From: Phellopilus nigrolimitatus
Taxonomy: Eukaryota; Basidiomycota; Agaricomycetes; Hymenochaetales; Hymenochaetaceae
DNA length: 64,000 bases
Direction of reading: 5' to 3'
Assembly (NCBI GenBank): GCA_021029095.1
Contig: JAJOHG010000001.1
Location: 2,542,001 to 2,606,000, forward strand
The position numbers and the translations under genes were made by a program. A model generated the notes under the pieces. It searched no databases, was not told where the DNA came from, and saw only the letters and a program-made list of their open reading frames with translations. Shown in pieces: positions 36,937-50,688 of this stretch (the stretch's first letter is position 1; each line of letters begins with the position of its first letter).

Positions 36937-38795
36937 ATGATGGGTCTCTTCGGCCAGGCCAGCTCTGCGCTGCGTGGCAGACCACGCGGCGCCTCCGAGG
37001 ACGAGCAGATTCAAGACAGCGAGCCTGATGACACCTCGATCTTGTCAGTCTCTTCTTACCACCTCGCTCGACAAATTGTACCTTCCACTTGAATCCTCTT
37101 TCGGAATGCTATTGACGCTCGTGTGCAATGATGCTAACGCTGATTCCAGAGACGAGCAGGAAGGGTCCATCCTCTCGAGCATCATCTCCCAGCTCAGGTA
37201 CAGTCAGACCAAATCGTCCTTTTATGTGGCGACGCGCTCAACGGCAGCGCATGGCGTGCTTCTGTGCTGTCTAACTTTACATGCACCACTGGGCTTTTTC
37301 TGAGTAGGATTGGCATGGACCTTCATCGCGTTACATTTCCGACGTTCGTACTTGAACCCCGCAGCATGCTCGAGCGCATTGCCGATTTCATGTCTCACCC
37401 TGAACTTATATTTGGGTTAGTCTCGAATTCATGTCGTAAAATCAATAAGCTACAGGCTGACAGGACGATCAGCGCAGAAGACGTTAATGATCCCGAGGAA
37501 CGTTTCCTCGCTGTACTTTGTTACTATCTGAGCGGTTGGCACATCAAGCCCAAAGGCGTAAAAAAACCGTAAGATTATTTATGCTATCCTGTCAGATCCA
37601 TGTTTTGGGATCCATGAGTATCTTATGAGAAGAAGCTGACCTTTCGAATTTACAATGCTATTCCTTGAATATCCAGGTATAATCCTGTCCTTGGCGAATT
37701 TTTCCGTTGTCGATATGACTATTCGAATGGTAGACAGGGCTTCTATATTGCTGAGCAAGGTGCGTCGTTAGGCCGATTTTCTCTATCTGCAATTTAAAAT
37801 GTCTCGCGTTTCTCTGCGTTTAGTCTCGCACCACCCTCCTGTTTCGGCCTACTTCTACATTTCGCCGGCAAACAAAGTGCGTATCATTGGGGAAATAAGA
37901 CCCAAGTCCAAATTCCTGGGCAATAGCGTTTCGACGACTATGGAGGGCGAGAATCGGATCATGTTCATTGGAAGGCCGGACGATGGCGGTGCGCGTTTTT
38001 CTTTCCTCTTCGTGTATGTGCATTGTTTATCTAACGAACTCCCAATAGAATATGTGGTGACAATGCCGAACATGTATGCTCGCGGGATCCTTTTCGGAAA
38101 GATGGTCTTTGAGCTGGGTGATACTTGCACGGCTAAAAATGAGAAGACAAATTTGTCGTGTGACATCGAGTTTAAGACCAAGGTATGTTTTCAATTTTGT
38201 TGTCGCACATAGCAAATCCGGAATCGGTACGTTAACATCGCACAAACTTATCAGGGATTCTTCTCGGGCATCTACAACGCTATTGTGGGGCGCGTCCGCC
38301 GCAACGGGACTGACGTTGGTGAGGTGTCGGGAAGATGGTCGCACGTGATGGATTTCAAGTCCACCAAGACGGGACAGAAGCGCGTCTTGTTCGATGCGAA
38401 TAGCGAGGCCGGAAAGCGCGTGGCGGAGAAGCTGGTCGCACCGGAAGATGAGCAGGAGCCGAACGAATCGCGGCGGCTGTGGAGCAATCTGACGGAGGCT
38501 ATCCTAGATAAGAATATGGAAGCGGCGACGGATGCGAAGAGTGCAGTCGAGGACGCGCAGCGAGAGGACAGGCGGCGGAGGGACGAGAACGGCGATGAGT
38601 TCGTTCCACGGTTCTTCGAGAAGCGCGACGGGCGCTGGATGCCAAAGATCCAGTGGGTGGCTCCTTTTGCTTCAAGTTAAATCGTCTCGCTGATTAACGA
38701 TCTGACCCGTTATGAACAGGATACCTGATGACGCGGAAGGGGCAACGAAGGTTATACAGGAGTGGATTTGGCCGTCATCCCGGTCGTCTTCATAG
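36937..38795 (+). CDS. Oxysterol-binding protein (short ORP/Osh type)
   Basis: A lipid-transfer protein of the OSBP family, which carries sterol, phosphatidylserine or PI4P between membranes. Exons are 36937-37043, 37150-37197, 37308-37415, 37464-37568, 37677-37759, 37824-37988, 38049-38182, 38255-38652 and 38720-38795. Phases agree and give 407 residues, so it lacks PH and ankyrin domains, like the short yeast Osh proteins. Visible family blocks are GMDLHRVTFPTFVLEPRSML, SGWHIKPKGVKKPYNPVLGE, the signature EQVSHHPP (residues 149-156) and KSKFLGNS. The C-terminal region carries FEKRDGRWMPKIQ and ends EWIWPSSRSS. The KPYNPVLGEFFRC stretch recalls the Osh6/7-ORP5/8 branch, but the substrate is not certain. 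The first intron acceptor in exon 4 (37463) is chosen to keep frame. Two tandem ATG codons open the gene, and either may start it. Confidence 0.93.
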
Positions 38796-41637
38796 ACATG
38801 GCTGAGTCAAGCCGTATACATGACTCGTCTCCGCTACTTTAGCTCAACCATACACTGATCTATACCAGAAATACGCTAAACAAAGCGTTTCGCGCTCTAC
38901 TTTCCCCTCTTTTCGTCTACGTTCTCTTTGATAACTTACTGTAAAGAAACATGAACTGTAACTTATTGAGGGTTGGGCGCGCGCGCTCGAGGATTGGCGC
39001 CATTTCTATATCGAAATTCCACGAAGGTTCAAGGATTTGCAGAAGGCGGAATCACTGCACGTTTAAAAGCATATATTCCGAGTTCAATGCATAAATAGCG
39101 AGAAGTCAGCAGGTAGGACTTCTGGCCGCAGTCTTACTCGCAATAGGGCTTGAAGCATTGTTACACCTGCTGACTCTCGCCTCTTCCTTTCCCATTTCTC
39201 CGTGGAAATTTACGCAACTTTCTCTCCCACACTGTAGGTTTTCTCCGAAGACTGCCGCACATATTATCTTCTCTCTTTTTACATGTATTTACTGAAAAAA
39301 ATGGCAGTCGTGGTCAAATTGAAACGATATGAGCAATCGAGATAATCAGAGCTCGACGTGCGTCGTCAGCACACTTATTGGTTCCTTTGCTCGGCACGTA
39401 CTGGCAAGCATGTCGTTCTGCGCTATTCCCGTTTGCATATCTGAGCTTGTTTCTGTCAGTGTGGGTCTGTCAAGACTAATGTAGGTGAGAAAATCCATCA
39501 TCATTATAAACAGAAGATGCCGTACATGTATCTATGTTACAGCTCGATTTGTGATTCGATTTACTTGGAAATAAATCTAATCCTGTTCATCTTGGCCCAA
39601 AAATTATTCTGCTGAAAGTCGACTCATAACGCTGTTCTGAGGAAACAAATCGCTACGCTGACGGCGCGCATCGCGTATAGTCCTATTACTTAGTTCCTCA
39701 TTTCATTTCGATCTGGTCCGCGACACTTCCTTTTTTCTTTTTTCTTTGCAAGCAGCAAATGACTGTAATCCTGTCCCAAAGTCATTCCTTGTCTGTACAA
39801 TCATCATATGTACAAGCCTCGTTTGGCAAGCCGATTGGAACTGCCAGCCATCATAATTCACTTTACTTTTTCATTCTCCTAACCATTTAGAGCGAGCATC
39901 CGCTACCATAGTGAGGAGACGGGGAACTATAGCAAACTGACTTCATGCATACCCCTGACCCACCTGCGGCCCCATCTACGTCAAAACCATGCAAGTAAAC
40001 CGTCTACCTTTTTGGCTGTATTGTACGAGTCCTTCGTCTGAAAACTGACTGCTATTTGTTTATATATATGTTCGTCATCGTGTACGATGCGGGTCGACAA
40101 ATAATTAAGTAGAGTTCGTAGAGAATCCACCGAGATTCTGGCATTTTGTCGAAAAGTCGATGTTGAAAACAAAGTATCACTGACGCCCCGTGCCTTCAAG
40201 GCGTCGTCTAAGGCATTGAGGGTGTCGACTCACTTGATATGGGACATTCGGACGCCACACCGGCATCTGAAGCGCCAGCACACGGTCACGTCCCTGTGCC
40301 ACTCGCTACTCACAGCTGCCGCTGCATCGACGTCGAATCACCGGCATGTAACTTGCAGGCATCGTGAACGGTGGCCACTGCCGCGCGCTTTATGTGAATA
40401 TTACGGCGAGGAACACGAAGGAGCATATGAGGGTGTTCTGCCCATCCATTAAGATCGCTGATGACCAGCTTTCGTTCCGGAAGCCTTGGTGCATCCCCAG
40501 AGATCTTGTGACTGTTTGCGTGCATTTGGCAAGTCCGGGAGATCGGGCGGAAGATCGGTGAGAGTTCACCGATAGTTAATGGACACTTTATTGTTTTTCT
40601 TGAGAAGACCGTCGCGTACCTGACTGTACAAAATAACTCATTGCATGCGAGTTCTGCTAGGTTTAGGACTAAGCTCGGTAGGAGTGTATATGGTACAGAT
40701 GAAACTTCTGAGACGTTGCGTGAATGAGCAGAGATTCACGCGTTGGCTCGGACATTGAACGCAACTATATGACGTGCTAAGATTTCGGTGCTTGCCAGCA
40801 GTGAACAAGGCGGCCGAACGTTTCCCGTAAAACCATATTATGCTCAGAAGTGAATAGAAGAGCCAGCCAGGACTTTCAAATGTGAAGAAGAAGATCTAAG
40901 CTGTCGCGCATGACCCTTCGCGAGAACGCATGAAGCCCGGAAGTAGAGCACAAGACGCTTTTGCTTTCAATGTTGGCTTTAGTTGGTCTAGTGTATACGA
41001 TGAACTTCAGAATCAGAGCCCGGAGCAGGGGCATCATTGACTAAGAGAAGCTCTTCCTTGAAGATGACAGCGAGAACAACTCGGAATGCAAGTGGGAAAG
41101 ACCGGAACCGAAGAAGACAGGATGTAAGCGCGTCAGAGAACATCTTCGTATCGACGGAGTAGCAGCTCAGAGTCCCACCCTAATCGATCTTCTGAAGGTT
41201 TGGAGCCAGGTTTGAGGTATATCGCGAGAAGCAGCACTAAGTCCCAGGGTCCCAGTCCAATGCAAGACGCGGCAAATTGGGTAATAACCTGATATATAGC
41301 AACGTTAACCAGAAGTAGAGAATAGAGAACACGATGTTTTGCAGGATAGGGAAAAAAACCAACAACGAATCGGACGCCACCTATAACATCGACCTAACCC
41401 TCTGTCAAATCACGTACGCAAGTCCTTCATCCGCCCCCATGGCATCAGAACTCCTTCTGACACATCAACATTGCTCCAGACCAACATGGAGCAGTCGAGC
41501 TTCTAAGCCCCCCGACCTCTCTTGACGACAACTCCACGTAGCTCAAGGCAATGTCCATGTCATACACAAAAAACCCCTGCACCATCCGCAGACCAGATAA
41601 GCGCTGCTCACGCAAGACTCTCTGATCGCTACGCATG
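38796..41637. other. Gene-poor stretch between OSBP and SERF genes
   Basis: 2.8 kb without a recognisable gene. Short open frames (for example 40216-40452 and 40364-40561) show no family similarity. The left end holds the OSBP terminator and the right end the terminator of the minus-strand SERF gene. Confidence 0.5.
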
Positions 41638-42030
41638 TTATTTCCCACCAGCCTCAGCTTGCTGTTTCTTCAGCTCCGCAGCCTAGAGAATGGAAAAATA
41701 CGATCAGCCTCAATGTACCGCTGCAGACGCGGCCACAGTTAAAGTGCGTAAATGAGACAAACCGAACCTTCTGTTTGTCTCGGAGAGCATTAGCATCGCT
41801 TTTCAGCGAGAATCGTGAGCTACATCGATAGCAAGGGAGAGACGAATAACTAGATGTACGTACGCCTCCTTGCGTGCCTGCAGACTCGCTGCGCTCTCCT
41901 TTGGCTTCTTGGCATTTGCCGCGACTTTCTTTGCCGCACGTTCACGGTCTTTCTCGCGTTGATTTCCCCCTGAAATTTCTGGTCAGAGCTGTGTCAGAGC
42001 TTGTGAAGAAAGAGCCTGCGTACGGGTCAT
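41638..42030 (-). CDS. SERF/4F5-family small protein
   Basis: A 62-residue protein found by joining four exons: 42030-42024, 41969-41864, 41798-41768 and 41682-41638. Lengths 7, 106, 31 and 45 nt make an exact frame. Introns have GTACGC..TTCAG, GTACGT..AAAG and GTTCGG..CTCTAG ends. The protein begins MTRGNQREKDRERAAKKV, the hallmark of the SERF (small EDRK-rich, 4F5) family, and ends AAELKKQQAEAGGK. The whole is highly charged, with KKPKES and KEADANALRDKQK. In animals SERF proteins (SERF1A/2, MOAG-4) bind unfolded and nascent chains or RNA and promote amyloid formation. The fungal role is little known. The first coding exon holds only M-T and one base of the third codon. The reading is strongly supported because all four pieces are needed for the family sequence. 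Confidence 0.9.
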
Positions 42031-45000
42031 TGTGAACGGTGCTCAGTCAGTCTATGAGGGAGAATAATGAAAGTAGTCACGTATACTATATCTGGGCTTA
42101 GTACGGGTAGTTTTTCGTGACCAAGCGTTACTGCCTTCATTGATTCGGGGCCGACAGACAGTTGCTTGTTAACTTTGGATTTCGACGATACGTTTGTTGA
42201 GAACATCCAGAGACTCTAGGCTGGTGAAGAACGTGTATCGAAGCTGCACAGATATCACCAGTTTGGTGTGATATCTTCGATCTGACTTTGGGGGGACTGG
42301 ATTGTAATTTTGAGTCTGAGGACTCTCTGGAGCTTGAGCTTTTTCTAATGTGCTTCCTTTCTTCCTTGTACCAAATACTAGGAACATTATGTTGGAAATA
42401 CACAGCTCCACGATACCTGCTCCGAGGCCCGAGGCCTGTGACCGGCAACCGAGCCTGCTATAGCAATGGAAGCGTTGACTGGACCCAGGCGGCCAGGCCT
42501 GTGAGCGAAAGCAACGAGCACTGGTCCGATAGATACTGTCGACATGTAAGTCACACAATATATAATACAACACATCTCTTTGATATCTCCTTCCGTATTC
42601 CCTGCCCAACATCGCTTATGTATTTCTATGCCGGTATAATTTGTCGCCGCAAATTACGGGTCCTTAGTCAAATATAGCTTCCAAGGCATTTCTTACGAAA
42701 GGCAACGTTACTGAATGTTCTTTACTAGGCATTGCTTGATTCGCCACTAGAACAACATACGATGCTAAAAATTTGTTATAGGCTCAATAAACGAATAGAA
42801 TAACTCGGTCAAACTTCTATCCCGCAACCGTCAACCGATCAACGATGCGAGCTCCGTACCGACGCCAACTGCCCTCTTAGCTCTAAGTAGCTGCTGTCAT
42901 GGTGATGACGGGTGGGCGAATAAAGCCCTTCTGTAGGGTGAGACGTGCTGAGACTTGGTGATCTCGAGCCCGTCGGAATCGAGAATTTTAGGCATCCCAG
43001 TGCCAAAAGAGACAAGTCCGAGGGGAAAGAAGACTACACGACACGAACTACACGACATATCAGTTCAGCAAATGAAAGTTCGTGGCTTACACGTATGCGT
43101 TTTTTTTAGTTCAGATAAGTTACCATTATCGTATATGAACGCGAAGCGAGACTATCACATGCCGCTTTTACAGGATGAGCTTCGTCTCGAAGGAGTCATA
43201 ATAAGAGCTGCTGATTCCCAGGAGCGGAACGAGCTCTCGGATCTAGCATTCGCTCCTCTGCCGTAGCTAATGGGAACACCGAGGAAGAGGCTCCCGAGTA
43301 ATCGATTCAGTCGTGGTTTTTCCACGTTTAGCGGAGCTCTCACAGACTAATTCGAGGCTGTTATACTTACCAATAGGTGAGTGCCAAACGCCAGTGCTGA
43401 CGAGATGTTGGGATCAAATTCACAGCATCGAGGCCCGCAAAATAATTACCTACGGAACTCACGCGACTTCTTGGCTGGTCCGATTATGGAGAAGAACAGG
43501 AATGGAAGACGCCTGAAAGCATACTCAATACCACCTTGATTCCCTGGCGAGAAAAAAATAGCGTATAACCGCTGTTCTACCGCTAATCACTGTTATATAC
43601 TCAGCGGCGGAAATGGAGCTAGCTACGCACGCGTCACTCCGGGCTTCCCGGACCTGGTGCAATCCCGAACACCAGAAGAACATAATTCAAGGACTCGAAG
43701 TACCCATTTGGCTACTATGCCCCTTAGTCTGAATTGTTAAGTCGGTCAGCCACCGACATTGCTGTTACATCTTCGGGTTCTTCATTCAGTCTTCCTGTGT
43801 ATGTATGTGAAAAGGGGACGAGAAGCATCCTACTTTGTTCATAGCGATACCCCACGGACGAGCGCTTGAGCGGGAAATAGTAAGTGGGTTCTTTGGCAGG
43901 CGTGAGCGAGTTCTAACGAGCTTCTGACTATATAGTATGCTGCGGCCTTCCGTAAATGCACGTACATGAGAAGTACTGCCCGGCGTATCGATATCCGCGC
44001 TGCCCACGAGCATTCTCGGGTCTCGATTGCCCATCAATGGCTTTATTTTGCAGAGCTTGACGCGGAGACACGCCGCGCAACGTGTTTCCGAAGTATCGAC
44101 GTTTCACGCGATTCAGTAGCTTCCTCTCTCAGGCTCTTGACGTTGTAACTGGTCGATTATGTCTTTGTATTCCAGAAGAGCCACCTCCTTGACACGTGGC
44201 TGTTCTTAATCATTTAGAAGGATGTAGATTATTGTACCACTCGCTTTTTGCCACCTGTTTTATCGTTTACTCTTTCTAGCGATTAGAAAACGGAATATGA
44301 AAAAGAAAAGAAAAAGGCAGTATTTACTCGGATAAACAAACATTGTTTTCGGGAGAAGACACCAGCCTTTATCTTTCAAGGACCATCAAAGGTAACAAAT
44401 ATAAACAGGGCGCGCGCAACAGAGAAGTGTTGTCTCGACCCTGACTCGTCATCGCACGATGAAAGCAAATCAAAGACGTCTTAGATAATATGTGGCTGTG
44501 CATCTGAGGTGGGAAACAATTGTTGAGTCGGCTAAATAAATGAACTGCGTGTGCGTGTGAACGATATACTTCAAATGGTGCGCCCGTTTGCTATCAGATA
44601 ATTGATGATCGGCGGCCCGCGATGATCTGCGCTCGCTTTTCAATTCAAATTCAACCTCAATCTCAATGTGCTTAGTGTGCATTTTTTTTTCTCTCTCAAT
44701 TTTCAGAAAGCAACCCAACGAGATTGGATACTAAGGACAGAAGCCGATGCACGCCCGACGTCGCGCAATTTTTAACGTCTGCAGCCTTCGGAGGAGAATG
44801 CACAGAAGATGATACACCAACGCTAGCTCGGAAGGGCTAATGGGGTGCATTGAACGGTTCGCTGGCCCTCCGAGTCGCCGGAGGCAGTCGCATCGCACGA
44901 GACGATAACGCGAGAAGCCGAAGTTCTCTCCGTGTGCATTCCTTGGAGTCTCCTTCAATGAGGTTGTCGTGCCATGATTTGACGACATTTAGATGCTCTG

Positions 45001-46000
45001 GTACCGGCCCGCGCGGCTCGGATACATTGTCCTGGGTCTTTCGCTGAATCTCGGGCTGCCAATGCTTGGTTAATCTCACGTTATATGCGTATAGCCACAG
45101 TATATCATACACGGTAGTCTACTGACACCGGTCTTCGCTGGCCTTTCCTCGCCTCAACTGCATGCGTGCGGGGGTGCGAACTCACGCTCGCCAGTCGCGG
45201 TTCTTCCATTTCATTTCGGGATAACGACTGAATTCATGCTTTTCGACAGCTTTATCGCGCTCTCCGTCGCCGCATGCCCCAATGTGTGTATTCCAGACTC
45301 CGCGAACACGAGCTCTTCTGTTAGTTCTCGAAAAGTGCCCGCCCCACTTCTTGCCCCTCGGATCTAACCTATAATAAAATGCGGCTGTCCTTTTTCACAG
45401 GTCATGAGGCTCAGGCTGCCTCTGACGTATCACCCATCTTTTCTTGCCTGTCTCGGTTGCAGGCCTGAAAGAGTTAGCTTAGCTTCCGTTGCCCTGTGTC
45501 TGGGGGTTTTCGGGCTTCCCAGCTAATCCTGGTCTCATTCTCTGCTTTCTTCTAAAGAACGTGCGGGCAACGGCCCAGGATGGCCCTGAAACGTTGCGCA
45601 AAGCGTCTCGCTCGCATCCGTTCAAGCGGGTAATACGCATTCCCGGTTGAGTGACATGGACGCGTTTGCATCTCCGATGGAATAAGAGGTTATAAGCACT
45701 GCGTTCTTAGATATCGAATATCGCGTGTTTGTGGAGAGGCACAAGGACTTGTATTCAACTGTCCGTGAACAGCGGCATCAGTTACCGAGTGGCCAAATTG
45801 GACTGAACGGCCGGCCCCCCTTAAATTTATTTGAGCTCATTTCGCTTACTTATCCCAGGATCACACAGCGGAGACTTCGTGTCCCAGCTTTCGGCGGCTC
45901 CTATGAATTTGCATAGTTATGATTGCCTCCGAGCAGCGCTTCCTTTTTAATAGAACGGACCCGAGGTCGTGAACCTTCCCGTGTGTCCGCCGCGCAACTC
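42031..46000. other. Gene-poor region, left part of the CYC8 upstream desert
   Basis: No gene is recognised in nearly 4 kb. The first few hundred bases should hold the SERF promoter. Open frames of 60-150 codons on both strands (for example 42169-42612 minus and 42955-43266 plus) have no splice context or family features. No tRNA with both A and B boxes was seen. Confidence 0.45.
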
Positions 46001-48336
46001 TGATGTGTATCTAACTGCGCATGCATCGATAAGCAGCGCACGCAGTTCGCACACCACACGCCCTGCGAGGCTGCAAAAGGGAAGGGAGAGCCACGCTTAT
46101 GTATGTATGTAGTCCGTTTTTAAAAAGGGATGCAGAGGACGCGCGCGAAGGCCGTGCCCGTGGATCGCTTGTCCGAAACGGGCCGTTGCCCCTTTCTGCA
46201 AGCCGCGTTCGCAAACATCCGCGAGGACGTGCGGAGAATGCAAAGCACCTCCTGGGCAGAGGGAAGCCGTGGAATGGCGAGTGACGCGTTTGCATATATA
46301 TGTATATATATGCGTTCGTGATCCCGCTGGTGCCGTCCCGGCACGGAGCTGGAGTGACGCGGCGCAGAGAACGGGGAGCCTCTTCGGGCTGGCTTGGCTG
46401 CTGGCTGCTCGCAGGCAAGCCCTCGAGCCCTTCGCACGACAGCGGCGGCTGCTTTGCTGCTAGCGCGACACCCGTGTGTCCTATAAAGTTCGTGATCAGC
46501 TTGTGGACATTGCGATTAGCCCGGACTGTGCGCACATCAATGAATTGCTTACTTGTTATTACTTCCGGGATCTTGGAAGGAGAAGCGCTGTTTCGAGCTT
46601 CGCGCGCGGTCTTGCTGTAAGTGTATAGGGCCCGCACCCGCACGGTGTGCGTTTCACGCCCGCAATCTTCGATGCTGCTGCCTTTCGGGCTATGCAGTTC
46701 ATCCGCAGATATAGGGACTTCGAAGTTGGAATCTATGCTATGGTATGAAGATGCACCTGGAGCTTGAGTCAATTGATTGGCAGACAGATAGGGATGATCA
46801 TCAGCGCGACGTTAGACGCACGCAAAGGCCACAAACCCTGATCGAGCGTCTCGGCCTTCATGCTCGTTGGCACTGCGGCGTATCACGCACAGCAGCGCCG
46901 CCGACAGACAAGCTCGCCAGACCAAGAGCGCAACAAGGCAAGGAGCGGATAAGTACGGGCGCAGACGCAGAAGATCGACCGGCTAGTCCTATTCAAGGCC
47001 CTGACCCTGCATGGCCCGAGTCTTTAATTTCTTTCGGCGAGATCACTCGCCCAGCGCCAAGTAGCGTTAGAGCCAAGTCACGCGCGGCGCTCGGAATCTG
47101 CCCCGTGTGGCGACGTCGTATGTATCTGGGCACGACGCATCTCCGTTCGAAAACGGATCTCCCGAATCGGCCTGCCTTCTTTGCAGCTCGACAAAGTATC
47201 CATCTGCCGGGGTCATAAGGACAGGTGTGAAATTGGGTTTGTGATTAGGCTTTTGGTTGGCATTAAGAGTGGGTAGTTCGCGCTGCCCGCAGGACAAGGG
47301 CGTTGCCGAGCGGACACGAGAACAGAACTAGGCACGACGACGTGCAATCGCCGCAAGCCTCCTGCACCTGCAGGCTTAAGCTTCCCTGTTTCGCGTCGAG
47401 TTGTTAATTTCGGGCACACAGGGGCATTCTTTCTGCAATCCGGCCGCATGCAGCGAAATCAAGCATCCGCGAATCCCCAGACCCCGCGCCGGTCATCCGA
47501 GCCAATGATCTCGGCATCCTCGGCACAGCCGCCGGGAAGATGAGCGCCCGGTCTGGCACGAGCGGTCGGTCGGGGTCTTCCCCCGCAGCGCCGATGCCGA
47601 TGCATCGACACACGTCCCCGAAATTGCGTGTCACATACGTAACGTCACCATCCCAAGAATAGAGAGTTTTCTAGATCTGATCCAAATTGTGCGTTGCGTT
47701 GAGTAAAAAGCGGTAAGCCAATCAGCCTGCCTATTTCCGAAATGCATTACATTTAGCCGTACGCGCGCGCCCCCCACGCGAGGCCAGGCCTCTGCTCTTC
47801 CATATCCGGAAGGCATTTGCTGTGCCTGGGATAGGTGGCAGGCGAACGGCGCAGAAAAAGGGGAAAGCTGAAACCTTTTTTCGGGGTTAAGTGGCTTTAA
47901 GCGAGGAGTATATACGGTTGGCGCGCACATCTCTATTACGTTACATGTAAAATTAGCGCACGTATCCAACGTAACGACGACACGGGGGTGTGTGTTTTAG
48001 ACGTTTCTGGCGAAAACTCACGGAGCACCGCCACCGCCGTGGACAGGGCGATCCCCGATTGGGTTTGACGGGGGGCTCTCCCGGTTTCTCGCTAACACGT
48101 GTCTGGTTTTTTACCGTGTAAACTGCTCTTTTTGGCGAAGCTGCCAGAAGCTGCAGAACTACAGAACCCAGCACGAGCGAAGGGGGGGAGCCCATCGGCC
48201 GGCGCTCAGAGCGGAATCGCGCCGGAAAGGAAAGGAAAGGAAGTTGGCGAAGTGGCGAGATGCGTAGATAGATAGTTTGGGCAGTTTGGGCGAAGGCGAA
48301 GCGTGCAATTCAATTTCAAATCCAGCCGCGCGGCGC

Positions 48337-48360
48337 GGCGAGGCGAGGCGAGGCGAGGCG
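48337..48360 (+). repeat. GGCGA short tandem repeat
   Basis: The pentamer GGCGA is repeated almost five times without mismatch, directly after a GCGCGGCGCGG stretch. It lies in the noncoding GC-rich region upstream of the CYC8-like gene. Confidence 0.85.
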
Positions 48361-49943
48361 TGGAGTCTCCGGAAGCTAGCTAGCTCCCCCTCTGTGCAAA
48401 GCACGAGGAAAGCGGAGCAGGTGGGGAAAAAGGAAAGGAATAAGGGCCGCACGCGCGTGGGGGGCGTATATATATCTGCTATTTCGCCCGCTAGATTCCC
48501 GTTAAGGAACTTAGATACGAGGTTCACCCGGCTTCGTTCAGGCGCGCGGCGATGGCTATTTCATTGCCATACGCGGCGTCGGCGAACATCAAAGTGGTTG
48601 ATGCGGCTTCCTCGCTTTCATCTCTCAGCTCGAAGGTCAAAAAACCTGCGCGCGCAGATGCTCAGCGTGCATCATGGTATCCATATCACTCCTTCTTTCT
48701 GCCCCCTTCTTCTTCGAATTTTCCTGCGCATAATCTCGGGAAATGGAAGGGACGCTACGGCGCGGAAGTCTACATATTACGCACGAGGATTGAGCCGGGA
48801 GCTATGTACATTACATGCATATTTGTCGAAATGAGTTAGAACAGGTTCGTGTACATCATATCATATACATTGTATGTGCTTCTGCATCTCATTAGTGCTG
48901 CTAGAACGACCAGCGCGCACGCGCGCACGAAACAGCCAATTTCCTCGGGCTGCCTTGGCAACTGGCAACTGCTAGGCGAGCGAGCAGAATCGTGCGATTG
49001 GAGGGGGAAAATTATGACAGCGAGAGAGAAGAAGTGCTACGCTGGCGACTTGCAATAGACACAAGACCCGGATGCATACACAAGAAGAGACGCGCCGCGT
49101 GTGTATGTAAGAAGACGCAGCAGGGCGTGGTCCTCGGGCGTGTCGGACCTGCGAGAGAACCGCGCAAGATGAAGATGAAGGAAGCGCGGTCCCGTGGCAG
49201 TGGCGCAAAGGATCCGGAGGACAGGACACAGACAAGAACAGTCAACGGGAGCGGAGTAGGTGCAGACGTGGCGGAGAACGAACGGTCTTATAAGGTTGCG
49301 CAAGAGACCGAAGAGGCGCTAGCGCGGCGCCACCGGTGTCTCCCGACCGCGGGAAGTGCGGTCTGGATCATGATATGAATCATTGAAAGCTACGAGGGGA
49401 AAAGCTATCAGTGATGCCATAGCCAAAGAGAACGGGAGAATACGCGCGCGCGCGCGGAGCCCGCTTCTGGCCGCCAGGACGGCGTGCCTCTGGGCGTTAG
49501 AAGTTTGCATGCAGAAGTTTGAAGACCGGAGGCGGGTGCCGAGGCCGAGGGAATATGAATTTGAGGCGGCAGCCCAGGACGAGACAGGACGAGACAAGAC
49601 AAGCAAGCTCTGACACTACAGGGAACGGAGCGAGGGAAAGTTTGATGAGCTTAATCTGAGCGCAGAAGAGCCGGGAAGGAGCGCGATTGATTCAGTTGGA
49701 GTACATACATACGATGGCGTCGGTGCTTACTTACCTTCGACGTCCGTATATGTACACGCGGATCTCGCCATTAGATTCTAGATACCGCAGAAGGTGCACA
49801 GCCCAATCCGGAGTAGAGGCTGCGTTTCGGACGGCTTGACAGGCGTGCAGGGCAGAAAGACCGAGACGAAGACGGCGCCCGCCCGGCGAGTAGCTCCAAA
49901 CTCAGCGCGCAGCGCGCGTGGCGCGGTGCGGTGCTAGGTGGGT

Positions 49944-49966
49944 GCAGCAGCAGCAGCAGCAGCAGC
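49944..49966 (+). repeat. GCA trinucleotide repeat, seven units
   Basis: Seven perfect GCA/CAG units plus a partial one. No coding gene covers it on either strand that I accept. It is an ordinary microsatellite. Confidence 0.85.
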
Positions 49967-50608
49967 GCAAACATCGTACGACTGAATGTGCTGCGCCCCG
50001 AGTCGACGTTTCGCCGCAACAATGATAGCTCTGACTCCAACTATCGATCCGGCTTCGGAGTCAGGCGATAACTGCGTATGGGAAGCCTGGCGATGTGATA
50101 TCAAAAACGAAAAGATAGAAGCCCCGAGCGCGCGGGGGCGGCGCTGCGCTGGGTTTGGCCGTTCGAGGCTAAGAAAAGGGCGGAAAGGCGCGCGGAAGAA
50201 GCCCGGGAGGCACACACTGATTTCATGAAGATGGTAGCTCTAGCTCTAGTCGCTAGGGTGCGATATTAGCGTGTGCGGCGCGGCGGACAGATGATCTTTG
50301 CGCGAGACGGAATTGGAAGGGCGATAGGCTGATTGGGTGGGCCGTATGTATTTGCTATTTCGGAGATTCGCGTGTGAGCGCGGTGGGGACGGGGCGACGA
50401 CGACGAGATGATCGCCGTCCGCGTCAGCTGCGCGCGGGCCTCGACGTGCTGCAGGGCAAACTCTGCAGGCACCCCACGGCGGGACGGCTCGCGCGCGCGC
50501 GTCGATCGAAATTACAAGGCGAACGATCGAGGCAATTGATGTGGGTGATTTGCGTGCGTGAGATGGGCGTGCGTATAAGCGTGGGAGGCGGCTGCCGTAC
50601 AAATGAAG

Positions 50609-50688
50609 TTTTTTTCTTTTTTCTTTTTTCTTTTTCTTTTTCTTCTTTTTGAATTGGACAGGATCAGTTGAGAAGCGGGGGGGGGGGG
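50609..50688 (+). repeat. Polypyrimidine tract and G12 run
   Basis: A T/C-only block (50609-50650, alternating T runs and single C) is followed after about 26 bases by a run of 12 G (50677-50688). Both are simple sequence in the CYC8 upstream region. The exact G-run length is uncertain. Confidence 0.75.

Noticed and set aside
46011..46772. 253-codon minus-strand frame
   Set aside because: It lies in GC-rich, CpG-rich DNA where stop codons are rare. Its translation includes a TATATATA-derived run of Tyr/Ile and no recognisable domain, and other frames overlap it equally well.
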